Source: Clostridiales bacterium
Lineage (GTDB): Bacteria; Bacillota; Clostridia; Oscillospirales; CAG-272
DNA: 42,912 bases
Assembly (NCBI GenBank): GCA_022800625.1
Contig: JAAWQR010000023.1
Span: forward strand, 1 to 42,912
Direction of reading: 5' to 3'
In this document: positions 17,401-25,513 of the stretch, piece by piece
How the letters are laid out: every line of letters starts with the position of its first letter
How positions within the stretch are numbered: the first letter of the stretch is position 1
Notes under the pieces: generated by a model
Database searches by the model: none
Seen by the model: only the letters and a program-made list of their open reading frames with translations
What the model was told of the DNA's origin: nothing
Program-made: the position numbers and the translations under genes

Positions 17401-17485
17401 GTTGGATTTAATGGCTGACTTGATTCCATTATTGAAAAAATTGGCAAATGACCGTGAGATTGTGGGGTTGAATGCGTATGAATAA
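14480..17485 (+). CDS. hsdR: Type I restriction enzyme, R (endonuclease/translocase) subunit
   Basis: A 1001-residue subunit that pulls DNA through the complex and cuts it when the target is unmethylated. The N-terminal nuclease region contains HDIIILINGIPIVQVELKS, a PD-(D/E)xK-type core. The SF2 motor has Walker A TTGSGKT (Lys279), DECHRSQFG (motif II), FTGTPIF (motif III) and QAFSRTNRV (motif VI). The C-terminal half is helical and charged. GAAAGGTG precedes the ATG. Length and motif order are those of a complete HsdR; no disruption is seen. The 3' end overlaps hsdS by 14 bases. Confidence 0.95.
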   Translation: MKNEKQIELSFIEKLKELNYIYREDIKDKASLEENFRKHFQELNRVRLSDSEFARLKESIITPDVFSAAKILRETNTFKRDDDTPLQYILINTNDWCKNEYEVINQLRINTENSHHIHDIIILINGIPIVQVELKSLQITPKRAMEQIVDYKNDPGNGFTNSMLCFIQLFIVSNESNTYYFTNNNKEHFAFDADERFLPIYQFADKDNKKITHLHDFSEAVLRKCALCEIISKYMVLVASEQKMMIMRPYQIYAVKAILDCIEQNRGNGYIWHTTGSGKTLTSFKASTLLKDNRDIAKCLFVVDRKDLDRQIRQEFNKFQEGCVEENTNTEALVKRLVSEDYRDKVIVTTIQKLALALNDGNKRNKEKKKKGELTYKERLATLKDKRIVVIFDECHRSQFGENHKAIKDFFPKAQLFGFTGTPIFEENATYKQIDGTIGSYTTTKDIFEKELHAYTITQAIDDRNVLRFHIDYFKPEYDSDASRINEEQQKKAVVQTILSKHNAMTDKRRYNAILATASINDAIEYYNLFKDAQQKCVDSDGSEFIPLNIACVFSPPSEGNKDVQQIQEDLPQEKEDNKKDPEKKKEALTGIIKDYNDQYGTGHDINNFDGYYQDVQQRIKDQKYTNADYPHKNKIDITIVVDMLLTGFDSKYLNTLYVDKNLKYHRLIQAFSRTNRVLNDTKPYGNILDFRNHSDETDKAIALFSGEESSKKAKEIWLVDPVQKVVEKLDMAVSELEKFMKSQGLECKPEEVCNLKGVSARCEFVNKFKEIQHLKIQLEQYTEIEEKDAEKIWKLLPEDTLYAFCSAYINVAQMLKSEQRKQNGNKDSEIDQLDFDFVLFSSTVIDYDYIMALIAKYTKTEPKKQKMSKEQLIGLFSATSNLLDDREDIIGYIDSLQIGVVLNEKEIKEGYQKFKEQKNNKKIKIIAEKHDIEIQSLQTFIQEIIDRMIFDGEKLSDLVAPLDLNWRERTKKELDLMADLIPLLKKLANDREIVGLNAYE

Positions 17486-18662
17486 GAAGAAAGAAACAGT
17501 TCCAAATCTAAGATTTTCTGAGTATGTAAACTCGGAACGATGGATTATAACAGAATTAAACAAACTGCTTAATTATGAAAGACCTGACTTATATATTGTT
17601 GATAGCGATAATTACAGAAGTGAAGGAATCCCTGTGTTAACTGCTAATAAAAGTTTTATATTGGGGTATACAGATGAGAAAAATAATATTTACAGTCATG
17701 TTCCGGTGATTATTTTTGATGATTTTACGACAGAAAAAAAGTATGTGGATTTTTCATTCAAAGTTAAATCATCAGCTATAAAAATTTTAAAGCCTAAAGG
17801 CAATAATATCCTTAAATTTATATTTGAATTAATGAATACAATAAATTTTAAGGTTAAAGAACATAAAAGATATTATATTTCAACATACCAAAAGTTATCT
17901 GTATTTGTTCCTAATGATGTTGGAGAACAACAAAAAATTGCAGATTGTCTATCTTCTGTTGATGATCTGATTGAAGCAGAAATCATTAAACTGAAAGCAT
18001 TAGAAAAATACAAAAAAGGCTTGATGCAGAAGTTATTCCCGGCTGAAGGGAAAACTTTGCCTGAATGGAGATTCCCTGAATTCAAAGAATGCGGAGAGTG
18101 GAAATCTAAGTCTATAGGAATGGCTTGCGATATTTTTAGCGGAGGAACGCCGGATACCTCAAAAAAAGAGTTTTATGGGGGTACAATTCCTTTTATTAGA
18201 TCGGCAGAGATAAATAAGACTTCTACAGAACTTTTTATCACTGAAGAAGGGGTCAAAAATTCTTCTGCTAAAATGGTAAAAAAAGGAGATATATTAATAG
18301 CATTGTATGGAGCAAACAGCGGAGAGGTTGCTTTATCTCGAATTGACGGTGCGATAAATCAAGCAATTCTATGTTTAAGGCATGAAACAAATAATTCATT
18401 TGTATACCACTATTTCACCCATATGCAAAAACGGATCATTTCAAAATATATTCAAGGGGGGCAAGGCAATCTTTCAGGTCAAATTATAAAATCCGTTAAT
18501 TTATATTTTCCAAAACCAGAAGAACAACAAAAGATTGCAGACTGCTTGTCAGAGATAGATACCATGATCACAGAGCAGTCAATTAAAGTAGAGCAGTTAA
18601 AAATACATAAAAAAGGATTAATGCAGGGATTGTTTCCTTTTCTTAAGGAGGCAGATGCATGA
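17472..18662 (+). CDS. hsdS: Type I restriction-modification specificity subunit
   Basis: A 396-residue DNA-recognition subunit with the standard two-half layout. Target recognition domain 1 (about residues 12-150) is followed by a conserved helical region starting EQQKIADCLSSVDDLIEAE and ending KKGLMQKLF. Target recognition domain 2 (about 205-350) is followed by a second helical region starting EQQKIADCLSEIDTMITE and ending KKGLMQGLF. The helices set the spacing between the two half-sites. The start overlaps hsdR; a second in-frame ATG lies 6 bases on. The two domains differ strongly, so a bipartite asymmetric target is expected; the actual target cannot be read. Confidence 0.94.
   Translation: MRMNKKKETVPNLRFSEYVNSERWIITELNKLLNYERPDLYIVDSDNYRSEGIPVLTANKSFILGYTDEKNNIYSHVPVIIFDDFTTEKKYVDFSFKVKSSAIKILKPKGNNILKFIFELMNTINFKVKEHKRYYISTYQKLSVFVPNDVGEQQKIADCLSSVDDLIEAEIIKLKALEKYKKGLMQKLFPAEGKTLPEWRFPEFKECGEWKSKSIGMACDIFSGGTPDTSKKEFYGGTIPFIRSAEINKTSTELFITEEGVKNSSAKMVKKGDILIALYGANSGEVALSRIDGAINQAILCLRHETNNSFVYHYFTHMQKRIISKYIQGGQGNLSGQIIKSVNLYFPKPEEQQKIADCLSEIDTMITEQSIKVEQLKIHKKGLMQGLFPFLKEADA
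17925..18040 (+). repeat. Direct repeat copy 1 inside hsdS (central conserved region)
   Basis: Similar at DNA level to 18522-18637, exactly 597 bases downstream and in the same frame; the first 20 bases differ at one position. Such in-frame repeats can recombine and swap or lose a recognition domain. Confidence 0.65.
18522..18637 (+). repeat. Direct repeat copy 2 inside hsdS (distal conserved region)
   Basis: Partner of the repeat at 17925-18040; it encodes the second EQQKIADCLS...KKGLMQ helical region. Confidence 0.65.
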
Positions 18663-19789
18663 GCAATACAAAACGGACTACAAATTTAAAATGGTTAGCT
18701 CGCAATATTCGTGATACGCTGGGCACTAATGATACACCTGACACAAAAAATTACTATCTTTTGTTTGCCTATAATGGAACAGGAAAAACCAGACTGTCTG
18801 TTGAATTTAAAAATTTAGGAAAGAAAAAAATTCGTGGCAGTGAAGAAACAACAAGAGACACATTATATTATAATGCCTTTACTGAAGATCTTTTTACATG
18901 GAATAATGATTTGGAAGGGGATATAGATAGGTGTTTACTTTTTAATACAAATTCTCGCTTTTTTGATGGTTTGAGAGATCTTGAAATGGATACTCGTATA
19001 CGAGGATTTTTGCAAATTCATGCAGATTTTGACTTTAAAATTCATTATGATGAGGGTTATATAAAATTTTCACGAGATGTGAAAACCAGAACCGGAGAAG
19101 AAACGGTAACTGGAATAAAAATTTCCCGCGGTGAAGAAAATTTATTTATTTGGTGTTTCTTTCTTGCTATTGTTCAACTGGTAAAAGATGAAGCTTTGTC
19201 TTATGATTGGGTTAAATATATTTATATTGACGATCCGATTTCATCCCTTGATGACAATAATGTTGTAGCGTTAGCGTGTCAGCTTTCAAAATTACTGAAA
19301 GATTGTAAGATCAAAACTGTTATTTCTACTCATCACACTCTATTTTTTAATGTAATGTATAATGAGTTAAGAAAAGAAAGCACGGCAAGACGTTTTTTGA
19401 GCTTTGATAAAGAAACAAACAAATATATAGTAACAAACACCGGGGATACCCCATTCTTCCATCATGTTGCACTGTTAAGGGAATTAAAAAAAGTGGCTGA
19501 CAGCGGGAAAATTTATACTTATCATTTTAATATTTTAAGAAATATCCTTGAGAAGACCGCAGCATTTCACGGGTTCGATGATTTTTCAGCCTGTATAAAA
19601 CGGGAAGATGATGATTTAGATGATGTGATTTTTGCACGTATGACAAATCTATTGAGTCATGGCAATCATTCGATATTTAACCCTCTCGAAATGGTTGAGG
19701 ATAATAAGGAGATTTTTAAAAATATACTGAACAGATTTCTGGAAAATTACAAGTTTAACGATGATCTGTTTAAGGAAAGACAGAGGTAG
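18659..19789 (+). CDS. PrrC-like ABC-type ATPase with putative C-terminal RNase (HEPN/anticodon nuclease) region
   Basis: A 376-residue protein starting at an ATGA overlap with the hsdS stop. The ATPase part has Walker A AYNGTGKT (37-44), a signature-like SRGEE (156-160), Walker B/D-loop YIYIDDPISSLD (Asp191/Asp192) and the switch histidine in STHH (224-226). DDPISSLD and the compact form without a long coiled coil recall PrrC. The C-terminal 85 residues carry R294-x3-E298 and R327-x6-H334 (RMTNLLSH). These resemble the R-E-H residues of the PrrC nuclease and the Rx4-6H motif of HEPN RNases. PrrC (about 396 residues) is a tRNA-Lys anticodon nuclease held silent by a type I RM complex in E. 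coli; the position within the hsd operon is the same idea. The ATPase assignment is firm; the nuclease role is inferred. Confidence 0.78.
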   Translation: MSNTKRTTNLKWLARNIRDTLGTNDTPDTKNYYLLFAYNGTGKTRLSVEFKNLGKKKIRGSEETTRDTLYYNAFTEDLFTWNNDLEGDIDRCLLFNTNSRFFDGLRDLEMDTRIRGFLQIHADFDFKIHYDEGYIKFSRDVKTRTGEETVTGIKISRGEENLFIWCFFLAIVQLVKDEALSYDWVKYIYIDDPISSLDDNNVVALACQLSKLLKDCKIKTVISTHHTLFFNVMYNELRKESTARRFLSFDKETNKYIVTNTGDTPFFHHVALLRELKKVADSGKIYTYHFNILRNILEKTAAFHGFDDFSACIKREDDDLDDVIFARMTNLLSHGNHSIFNPLEMVEDNKEIFKNILNRFLENYKFNDDLFKERQR

Positions 19790-19795
19790 TAAATT

Positions 19796-21586
19796 ATGAA
19801 TGATACACAACAAAAACAGTTAGGCTCAACATTATGGGCAATTGCTGATAAACTGCGTGGTGCAATGAATGCCGATGATTTCAGAGATTATATGCTGTCT
19901 TTTCTCTTTTTACGTTATCTGTCTGATAATTATGAAGAAGCAGTAAAAAAAGAATTGGGAAGTGATTATCAACAAAGTGAGCTTGAAATCAAAAAGAACG
20001 AAGAAAATCTTGATGTCTATATTGACGAACTAAAAACTGCTGTCATCAGGTACAGTAACTCTTTATCTCTACAAAAATTAGGACTTCAAAAAGATGAGAA
20101 AGACAGGGAAAAAATAAAAAAAGCAAGACAATATTTTGTGGAAAATAATAATGAGATGCTCTATAGCCGCAATGTAATCCCTCTTGCTGTTTGGTATGTT
20201 CGCAATTTGGATCAAGTCGATGTGCTTGAGAAGCAAATGCGCCGAAAAATTCATTATGTGATAAAACCGGCATATTTGTGGAGTAATATATATGAATTGG
20301 CAAAGACACAAAACAGTCAAATGTTAAAAATATTACAGAGTGGATTTAAATATATTGAGAATGAGTCGTTTGAAAGCAGATTTCGCGGGTTGTTTTCAGA
20401 AGTAAATCTTGATTCCGATAAGCTTGGAAAAAATTATAGCGAGCGAAATACTCTGCTTTGCTCAATTATAACCGAAATTGCAGAAGGACTTTCTAAATTC
20501 CCAAATGAAACAGATCTTCTTGGAGATGCATACGAATATTTGATAGGTCAGTTTGCTGCCGGTTCCGGAAAAAAGGCCGGTGAGTTCTATACTCCGCAGC
20601 AGGTTTCTACGATCCTTTCTCGAATCGTTTCTCTCAACAGCCAAGACCCTGGTATCGGGAAAAAGAGCAAATTGAGAAATGTGCTCGATTTTACTTGTGG
20701 CTCTGGCTCTTTGTTAATCAATGTACAAAAACAATTTGGTTCAAACGGTATCGGTCAGATCTATGGTCAGGAAAAGAATATTACTACCTACAACCTTGCT
20801 CGTATGAATATGTTGCTTCATGGTGTAAAAGATTCTGAATTTCAAATTCATCACGGCGATTCTTTATCGAACGATTGGAATATCTTAAACGAGATGAATC
20901 CGGCAAAAAAAATGCAGTTTGAAGCAGTCGTAGCCAACCCGCCATTTAGCTATAGATGGCAGCCCAAAGAAGAAATGGCAGAGGATTTTCGATTCAAAAA
21001 CTATGGACTTGCACCGAAGTCAGCAGCAGATTTTGCTTTTCTGTTGCATGGATTCCACTTCTTAAGTGATGACGGAACAATGGCAATTATTTTACCGCAC
21101 GGTGTGTTGTTCCGTGGCGGTGCTGAAGAAAAAATCAGAATCAAGCTTCTAAAAGACGGAAATATTGATGCCGTCATTGGATTGCCGGCAAATCTATTTT
21201 TTTCCACAGGGATTTCGGTATGTGTCTTAGTTTTAAAAAAATGTAAGAAATTTGATGATGTGCTGATTATTAATGCAAGTGAGTATTTTGAAAAAGGAAA
21301 GCGCCGAAATACACTTTTGCCGGAGCATATTGATAAGATTATTGACACATATCAATACAGAAAAGAAGATGACAGAAAGTATTCCCGCCGAGTTTCTATG
21401 GAGGAAATTGAAAAAAATGGATATAATCTAAATATTTCCCGGTATGTCAGCACTGCACTTGAAGAAGAAGTTATTGATATTGAAGAAGTACGTCAGAAAC
21501 TTGAAAAAATTGAGAATGATATAAAAAATGCAAAGGATAGACACAATGAATTTTTGAAAGATTTGGGATTAAATTTATTACCTTAA
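19796..21586 (+). CDS. hsdM: Type I restriction-modification DNA adenine methyltransferase subunit
   Basis: A 596-residue subunit that methylates adenine at the N6 position in the target chosen by HsdS. The N-terminal helical domain (LWAIADKLRGAMNADDFRDY) is typical of HsdM. FYTPQQV introduces the SAM fold, with motif I DFTCGSGS and catalytic motif IV NPPF (Asn381). A C-terminal coiled segment (about 560-590) is rich in Glu and Lys and likely packs on HsdS. It is the last gene of the operon, 6 bases after the PrrC-like gene, and ends at a strong terminator. Complete by length and motifs. Confidence 0.95.
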   Translation: MNDTQQKQLGSTLWAIADKLRGAMNADDFRDYMLSFLFLRYLSDNYEEAVKKELGSDYQQSELEIKKNEENLDVYIDELKTAVIRYSNSLSLQKLGLQKDEKDREKIKKARQYFVENNNEMLYSRNVIPLAVWYVRNLDQVDVLEKQMRRKIHYVIKPAYLWSNIYELAKTQNSQMLKILQSGFKYIENESFESRFRGLFSEVNLDSDKLGKNYSERNTLLCSIITEIAEGLSKFPNETDLLGDAYEYLIGQFAAGSGKKAGEFYTPQQVSTILSRIVSLNSQDPGIGKKSKLRNVLDFTCGSGSLLINVQKQFGSNGIGQIYGQEKNITTYNLARMNMLLHGVKDSEFQIHHGDSLSNDWNILNEMNPAKKMQFEAVVANPPFSYRWQPKEEMAEDFRFKNYGLAPKSAADFAFLLHGFHFLSDDGTMAIILPHGVLFRGGAEEKIRIKLLKDGNIDAVIGLPANLFFSTGISVCVLVLKKCKKFDDVLIINASEYFEKGKRRNTLLPEHIDKIIDTYQYRKEDDRKYSRRVSMEEIEKNGYNLNISRYVSTALEEEVIDIEEVRQKLEKIENDIKNAKDRHNEFLKDLGLNLLP

Positions 21587-21630
21587 AATAAAGAATCAGC
21601 TGCAGAATATAGCAGCTGATTCTTTATTTT
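21585..21630. terminator. Strong bidirectional terminator after hsdM
   Basis: A 19-bp perfect stem (21585-21603 with 21612-21630), 8-base loop, T-rich on both strands. It ends the RM operon and probably also the convergent coat-protein transcript. Confidence 0.9.
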
Positions 21631-21660
21631 ACTATTGTACACGGTCTGTGTTTATGGTTA

Positions 21661-21918
21661 TCACTGCATACTCTGCGTACTGAATTTCTGTCTTGTAGAT
21701 GCAATCTTGCTTTGATCCACCTGTTCGGTAGGATACCATCCCTTTGATGCCATCTTGTCATAAACATTGTCCTGCATGTGAAGAGCATCATTCAAAGCAC
21801 TGCTGAAAACGCTGTGAACATTATCGGTAGACGATTCTATCGTACCGTGTAAAAACAGGTCGCATACGCCTTTTTCAAGAAGAAGAATATTCTCCATTAA
21901 GTTTTTGTCGTCCGTCAT
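21661..21918 (-). CDS. CotF-like spore coat protein
   Basis: An 85-residue protein. LLLEKGVCDLFLHGTIESS and ALNDALHMQDNVYDKMASKG (ending GWYPTEQ) match the CotF family of spore coat proteins, in which a short helical unit of this type is the whole domain. GAAAGGAAAT precedes the ATG. It is 35 bases downstream of a second short gene of the same family on the same strand; together they would make up about one full-length CotF. Expression late in sporulation is expected, but I see no convincing mother-cell promoter. Confidence 0.8.
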   Translation of the reverse strand: MTDDKNLMENILLLEKGVCDLFLHGTIESSTDNVHSVFSSALNDALHMQDNVYDKMASKGWYPTEQVDQSKIASTRQKFSTQSMQ

Positions 21919-21953
21919 ATATAATTTCCTTTCGTTGTGCTCAGACTTGAATT

Positions 21954-22130
21954 TTATGAGAGCAGGCTGTAGAAATTCTGAAATATCATCTGATGCTTTT
22001 GCGCCATTTGCTCTACGCAGTTTTTAAGTTCGGGATCGGTAATCTGATTTGCGCTCTCAAGACATTTTGTCTGGAAATACTTTGCGTGTCCGAGCGCGTC
22101 CTCGATATAGAGCAGTTCTTTTGCTGTCAT
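21954..22130 (-). CDS. Small CotF-like spore coat-associated protein
   Basis: A 58-residue helical protein, from MTAKELLYIEDALGHA to a hydrophobic end. It resembles the N-terminal half of CotF-type coat proteins (KELxYLED..., then DPELKNCVEQMAQKHQ). The ATG at 22130 is preferred because it gives the family N-terminus; an in-frame ATG at 22142 sits only one base after the AGAAAGG site and is less likely. First gene of a two-gene unit with the other CotF-like protein. Confidence 0.7.
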   Translation of the reverse strand: MTAKELLYIEDALGHAKYFQTKCLESANQITDPELKNCVEQMAQKHQMIFQNFYSLLS

Positions 22131-22225
22131 GATAGTTACCATGCCTTTCTTTAATTTTTGGTTTAATATAGTATTGCAGGGATACTGCTTCTTTTATTCA
22201 GTCAGAAATTAAAAACATGTAAATA

Positions 22226-22267
22226 TTGAATCACACTATAGATTTTAAGTAGAATTTATGTTATACT
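22226..22267 (+). promoter_or_regulatory. Probable lon promoter region
   Basis: TTGAAT (22226-22231), 18-base spacer, TAGAAT (22250-22255); a second -10-like TATACT lies at 22262-22267. No CIRCE element or clear CtsR-type operator is visible, so heat-shock control is not supported by what I see. Confidence 0.45.
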
Positions 22268-22336
22268 AATATGGAATATTATAAGATTTAAAAACTGTTA
22301 TGCTAATTCGACTTCAAAACCCGAAAGGAAGTTTTA

Positions 22337-24778
22337 ATGTCTCATACTATAGAAAAAGCAGAAAAGCTGTCACTTCCTGTGATCCCCTTGAGGGGACTTG
22401 TAGCTTTTCCTATGATCCCTATAAATTTTGAATTGCAAAGAGAAGCTTCTCTGAAAGCATGCGACGCTGCTCTTGACGACGATATGTATGTATTTCTTGT
22501 TGCGCAGAAGGATATATCCGACGATAATCCGACACCGGCAGACCTTTACAAAATCGGGTGTGTGACTAAGATCAGGCATTCTGTAAAAACTGCCGAGGGA
22601 ACGGTTCGCGTAATGGCAGAATGCGTCTGCAGAGGACGTGCCGCCGCCTTTTTTGAAAAAGACGGATATTACAGAGCTGACGTAATATCACTGAAGATGA
22701 TAAGCGATTCTTCATATTCCGATGTCCGCACGGAGGCTCTTGTCAGAGAAGCACTGCGCGCTCTTGAAAATATGATGCAGTATATGCCGTCAGGGTCTCC
22801 TGATATATACTATGCCGCAAGGGCGATAAAATCGCCGGGTGCTCTTGCAGATTTTATTGCTTCCGGTGCACTTGTCAAGTATCAGGATAAGCAAAAAATA
22901 CTCGAATGTATTGATCCGAAAAGAAGGATCGAACTTGTTTCCGTAATAATCGAAAGCGAGCTTTCACTGGTAAAAGCCGAGTCTCAGATACATAAAAAGG
23001 TCAAAGAGCAAATCGACGAGAATCAAAGAGAGTATTATCTCCGAGAGCAGCTCAAAGCCATACAAAGCGAGCTTGGGCTTGATTCGGGAGACGACGCTGC
23101 CGAACTGTCGGAAAAAATACGTGCAGCCGAACTTCCGAAAGAAGTTTCAGAAAAATTAAACCGTGAAATCGCAAGACTTGCGAAAATGCCGTTCGGTTCA
23201 CCCGAGGCTGCCGTTTCAAGAGGATATATCGAAAAATGTCTTGAAATTCCGTGGAACAGGAAGAGCCGGGACAGATTAAATGTTAAAGCAGCCGAGAAAA
23301 TTCTGAACAGCGATCATGAAGGACTTGAGAAAGTCAAGGAGCGAATACTTGAATATATAGCGGTAAAGCAAATGTCCTCGGAACTCAAAAATCAGATAAT
23401 CTGCTTTGTAGGACCTCCCGGAGTCGGAAAAACTTCTCTCGGACGTTCTGTAGCGGCGGCATTGAACCGCAAATATGCGAGAATATCTCTCGGCGGAGTT
23501 CATGATGAATCAGATATCAGAGGGCACAGAAAAACATATATCGGTTCAATGCCCGGACGGATCATAAACGCGCTTATTGAAGCGGGAACGATGAATCCCG
23601 TATTGCAGCTTGACGAGATAGATAAGCTCGGCAGCAGTGTGCATGGTGATCCTACTTCAGCCATGCTTGAGGTGCTCGATTCAGAACAGAACAGCACGTT
23701 CAGGGATCACTTTATTGAGCTTCCCGTCGATCTTTCGGACTGCCTTTTCCTTGCAAGCGCTAATACGCTCGAAACAATTCCGGCGCCGCTCATAGACCGC
23801 ATGGAGATTATTGAGCTTCACACATATACGCCTCGTGAGAAATTTGCAATCGCAAAAAATCACTTGATTCCGAAGCAGCTTGCCCGCCACGGACTGAACC
23901 GCCGTATGCTGAAAATATCCGATGATGCCGTGTATGAACTTATATACGGATATACAAGAGAATCGGGTGTCAGAAACCTTGAACGGGAAATCGCGTCTTT
24001 GTGCCGCAAGGCTGCGAAATATATGATCGAAAACGGTTCAAAGAGCGTTTCGGTTTCAAAAGAGCGCGTAAGTGAGCTTTTGGGTGAGAGACGTTTCATT
24101 GATGATGAAATGTACAGCGAAAATCAAATCGGCGTGGTGAACGGTTTGGCTTATACAGAAGTCGGCGGAGATCTGCTGAAGATTGAAGCGATACTTATGA
24201 ACGGAACGGGTAAGCTTGAGCTTACGGGAACTCTCGGCGATGTAATGAAAGAGTCTGCTCATATAGCGCTAAGCTATGTGCGCGCTAATAGCTGTGAGAT
24301 CGGCGCGGAAGAAAAATTTTATAAGAAATACGATATACATATTCATGTTCCCGAAGGAGCTGTTCCGAAAGACGGACCGTCGGCAGGCATTACTATGGTC
24401 AGTGCGCTTGCAAGCGCTCTGTCGGGGAGAGCGGTAAGATGCGATACGGCAATGACGGGCGAGGTTACTCTGACAGGCCGCGTGCTACCCATAGGGGGTC
24501 TGAGAGAAAAAACAACGGCGGCGTATACTAAGGGGATAAAAAGAGTAATAATTCCCGAGGGAAACCTGCACGATTTGCAGAAAATCGATCCGATAGTAAG
24601 GGAAGAGCTTATTTTTATTCCCGTAAAGGATGTAAAAGAGGTTCTTGACGCGGTTCTCGAACCGTCAGGCAGGAGAATCGGAAAATCTGTCGGAGGGGAA
24701 GAAGCCTGCGACACAAAGCTTCCGAATGATATGCCGTATGAAATTCACACTGAACGTGTACATGCTTCGCTGAAATAA
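22337..24778 (+). CDS. lon: ATP-dependent protease Lon
   Basis: An 813-residue cytoplasmic AAA+ protease that degrades damaged and regulatory proteins. The N-terminal substrate domain starts LPVIPLRGLVAFP. The AAA+ module has GPPGVGKTS (Walker A) and LDEIDKLG (Walker B). The C-terminal protease domain has PKDGPSAGITM with the nucleophile Ser682 and, 43 residues later, Lys725 in GGLREKT, the Lon Ser-Lys dyad spacing. Full length for the family. GAAAGGAAG precedes the ATG. The next gene is ysxC, an arrangement common in Firmicutes. Confidence 0.97.
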   Translation: MSHTIEKAEKLSLPVIPLRGLVAFPMIPINFELQREASLKACDAALDDDMYVFLVAQKDISDDNPTPADLYKIGCVTKIRHSVKTAEGTVRVMAECVCRGRAAAFFEKDGYYRADVISLKMISDSSYSDVRTEALVREALRALENMMQYMPSGSPDIYYAARAIKSPGALADFIASGALVKYQDKQKILECIDPKRRIELVSVIIESELSLVKAESQIHKKVKEQIDENQREYYLREQLKAIQSELGLDSGDDAAELSEKIRAAELPKEVSEKLNREIARLAKMPFGSPEAAVSRGYIEKCLEIPWNRKSRDRLNVKAAEKILNSDHEGLEKVKERILEYIAVKQMSSELKNQIICFVGPPGVGKTSLGRSVAAALNRKYARISLGGVHDESDIRGHRKTYIGSMPGRIINALIEAGTMNPVLQLDEIDKLGSSVHGDPTSAMLEVLDSEQNSTFRDHFIELPVDLSDCLFLASANTLETIPAPLIDRMEIIELHTYTPREKFAIAKNHLIPKQLARHGLNRRMLKISDDAVYELIYGYTRESGVRNLEREIASLCRKAAKYMIENGSKSVSVSKERVSELLGERRFIDDEMYSENQIGVVNGLAYTEVGGDLLKIEAILMNGTGKLELTGTLGDVMKESAHIALSYVRANSCEIGAEEKFYKKYDIHIHVPEGAVPKDGPSAGITMVSALASALSGRAVRCDTAMTGEVTLTGRVLPIGGLREKTTAAYTKGIKRVIIPEGNLHDLQKIDPIVREELIFIPVKDVKEVLDAVLEPSGRRIGKSVGGEEACDTKLPNDMPYEIHTERVHASLK

Positions 24779-24805
24779 AAAATAAACGAAAAAGTGGTAT
24801 AGCAA

Positions 24806-25408
24806 ATGAAGTTAAATCTGAACAAAACCGAGCTGAAAATATCAGCAGGACTTCCGTCTCAGTTTCCTGCCGAAAAAATGCCTCAGGTCGCTTTTGCGGG
24901 ACGATCAAACGTCGGAAAAAGCTCTCTTATAAATTCGCTGCTGTCACGCAAGTCTTTTGCAAGAGTAAGCTCGTCTCCCGGAAAAACGATCACAGTAAAC
25001 TTTTACAGTGTTGACAGCGCGCTTTATCTTGTTGACCTTCCGGGATACGGATATGCGAAGCGTTCTCCTGAGGAAAAACGTCGGTGGTCTGCGCTTACAG
25101 ACGGATATTTTACGAACAATCCGAATATTGACCTTCTGAAGCTTACGGTATGTCTGATCGACAGCCGAATCGGTCCTACTAAGGACGACCTTGCAATGCT
25201 TGAATTTTTAATTGCTTCAGAGCTTCCGCATATTATTGTCGCAACAAAATTTGATAAGCTTAACGCAGCGGGCAGGCGGAAAATATCGGAAATGCTTGAA
25301 AAAGAGGAGCTGTGCTCTGCGGCGGACGCCGTTATCATGTATTCTTCGGTAAACGGCTCGGGAAAAGAAGATCTGTGGCGCGAGATCATGGCGCACTGCG
25401 GATTTTGA
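24806..25408 (+). CDS. ysxC: Ribosome biogenesis GTP-binding protein YsxC/EngB
   Basis: A 200-residue GTPase needed for late assembly of the large ribosomal subunit. G1 is GRSNVGKSSLIN, G3 is DLPGYGYAKR and G4 is ATKFDKLN; the N-terminus PSQFPAEKMPQVAFAGRSNV is typical. It begins 27 bases after lon and is likely co-transcribed with it. The ribosome binding site before the ATG is weak (GTGG), so translation may depend on lon read-through. Confidence 0.95.
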   Translation: MKLNLNKTELKISAGLPSQFPAEKMPQVAFAGRSNVGKSSLINSLLSRKSFARVSSSPGKTITVNFYSVDSALYLVDLPGYGYAKRSPEEKRRWSALTDGYFTNNPNIDLLKLTVCLIDSRIGPTKDDLAMLEFLIASELPHIIVATKFDKLNAAGRRKISEMLEKEELCSAADAVIMYSSVNGSGKEDLWREIMAHCGF

Positions 25409-25513
25409 AGTTAAAGTATAGTTTATTTATAAGGAAATAAAAGTCTGAAAATAAAGTGCGCAGAAAGCGTAAACCGTAGTTTTCAGATAATTAAGAAAGG
25501 AATTGTCACAGCT

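Larger units (their letters stand above)
14012..21640 (+). other. Type I restriction-modification cassette with PrrC-like gene (genomic island)
   Basis: Between two strong terminators lies a five-gene plus-strand unit: small HTH gene, hsdR, hsdS, PrrC-like ATPase, hsdM. The genes are visibly richer in A+T, with AAA/GAA/AAT-heavy codons, than trmB and lon on either side. Neighbouring genes overlap or nearly abut (14-base overlap hsdR/hsdS, ATGA overlap hsdS/ATPase, 6-base gap ATPase/hsdM), so one transcript is likely. No integrase, tRNA or flanking direct repeat was found at the borders. Confidence 0.75.

Noticed and set aside
22143-22336. CIRCE or CtsR operator upstream of lon
   Set aside because: No TTAGCACTC/GAGTGCTAA inverted repeat and no clear CtsR heptad repeat was found.
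25409-25513. Lysine riboswitch before lysA
   Set aside because: The gap is only about 105 bases, too short for the roughly 170-base lysine riboswitch, and no matching stems are seen.
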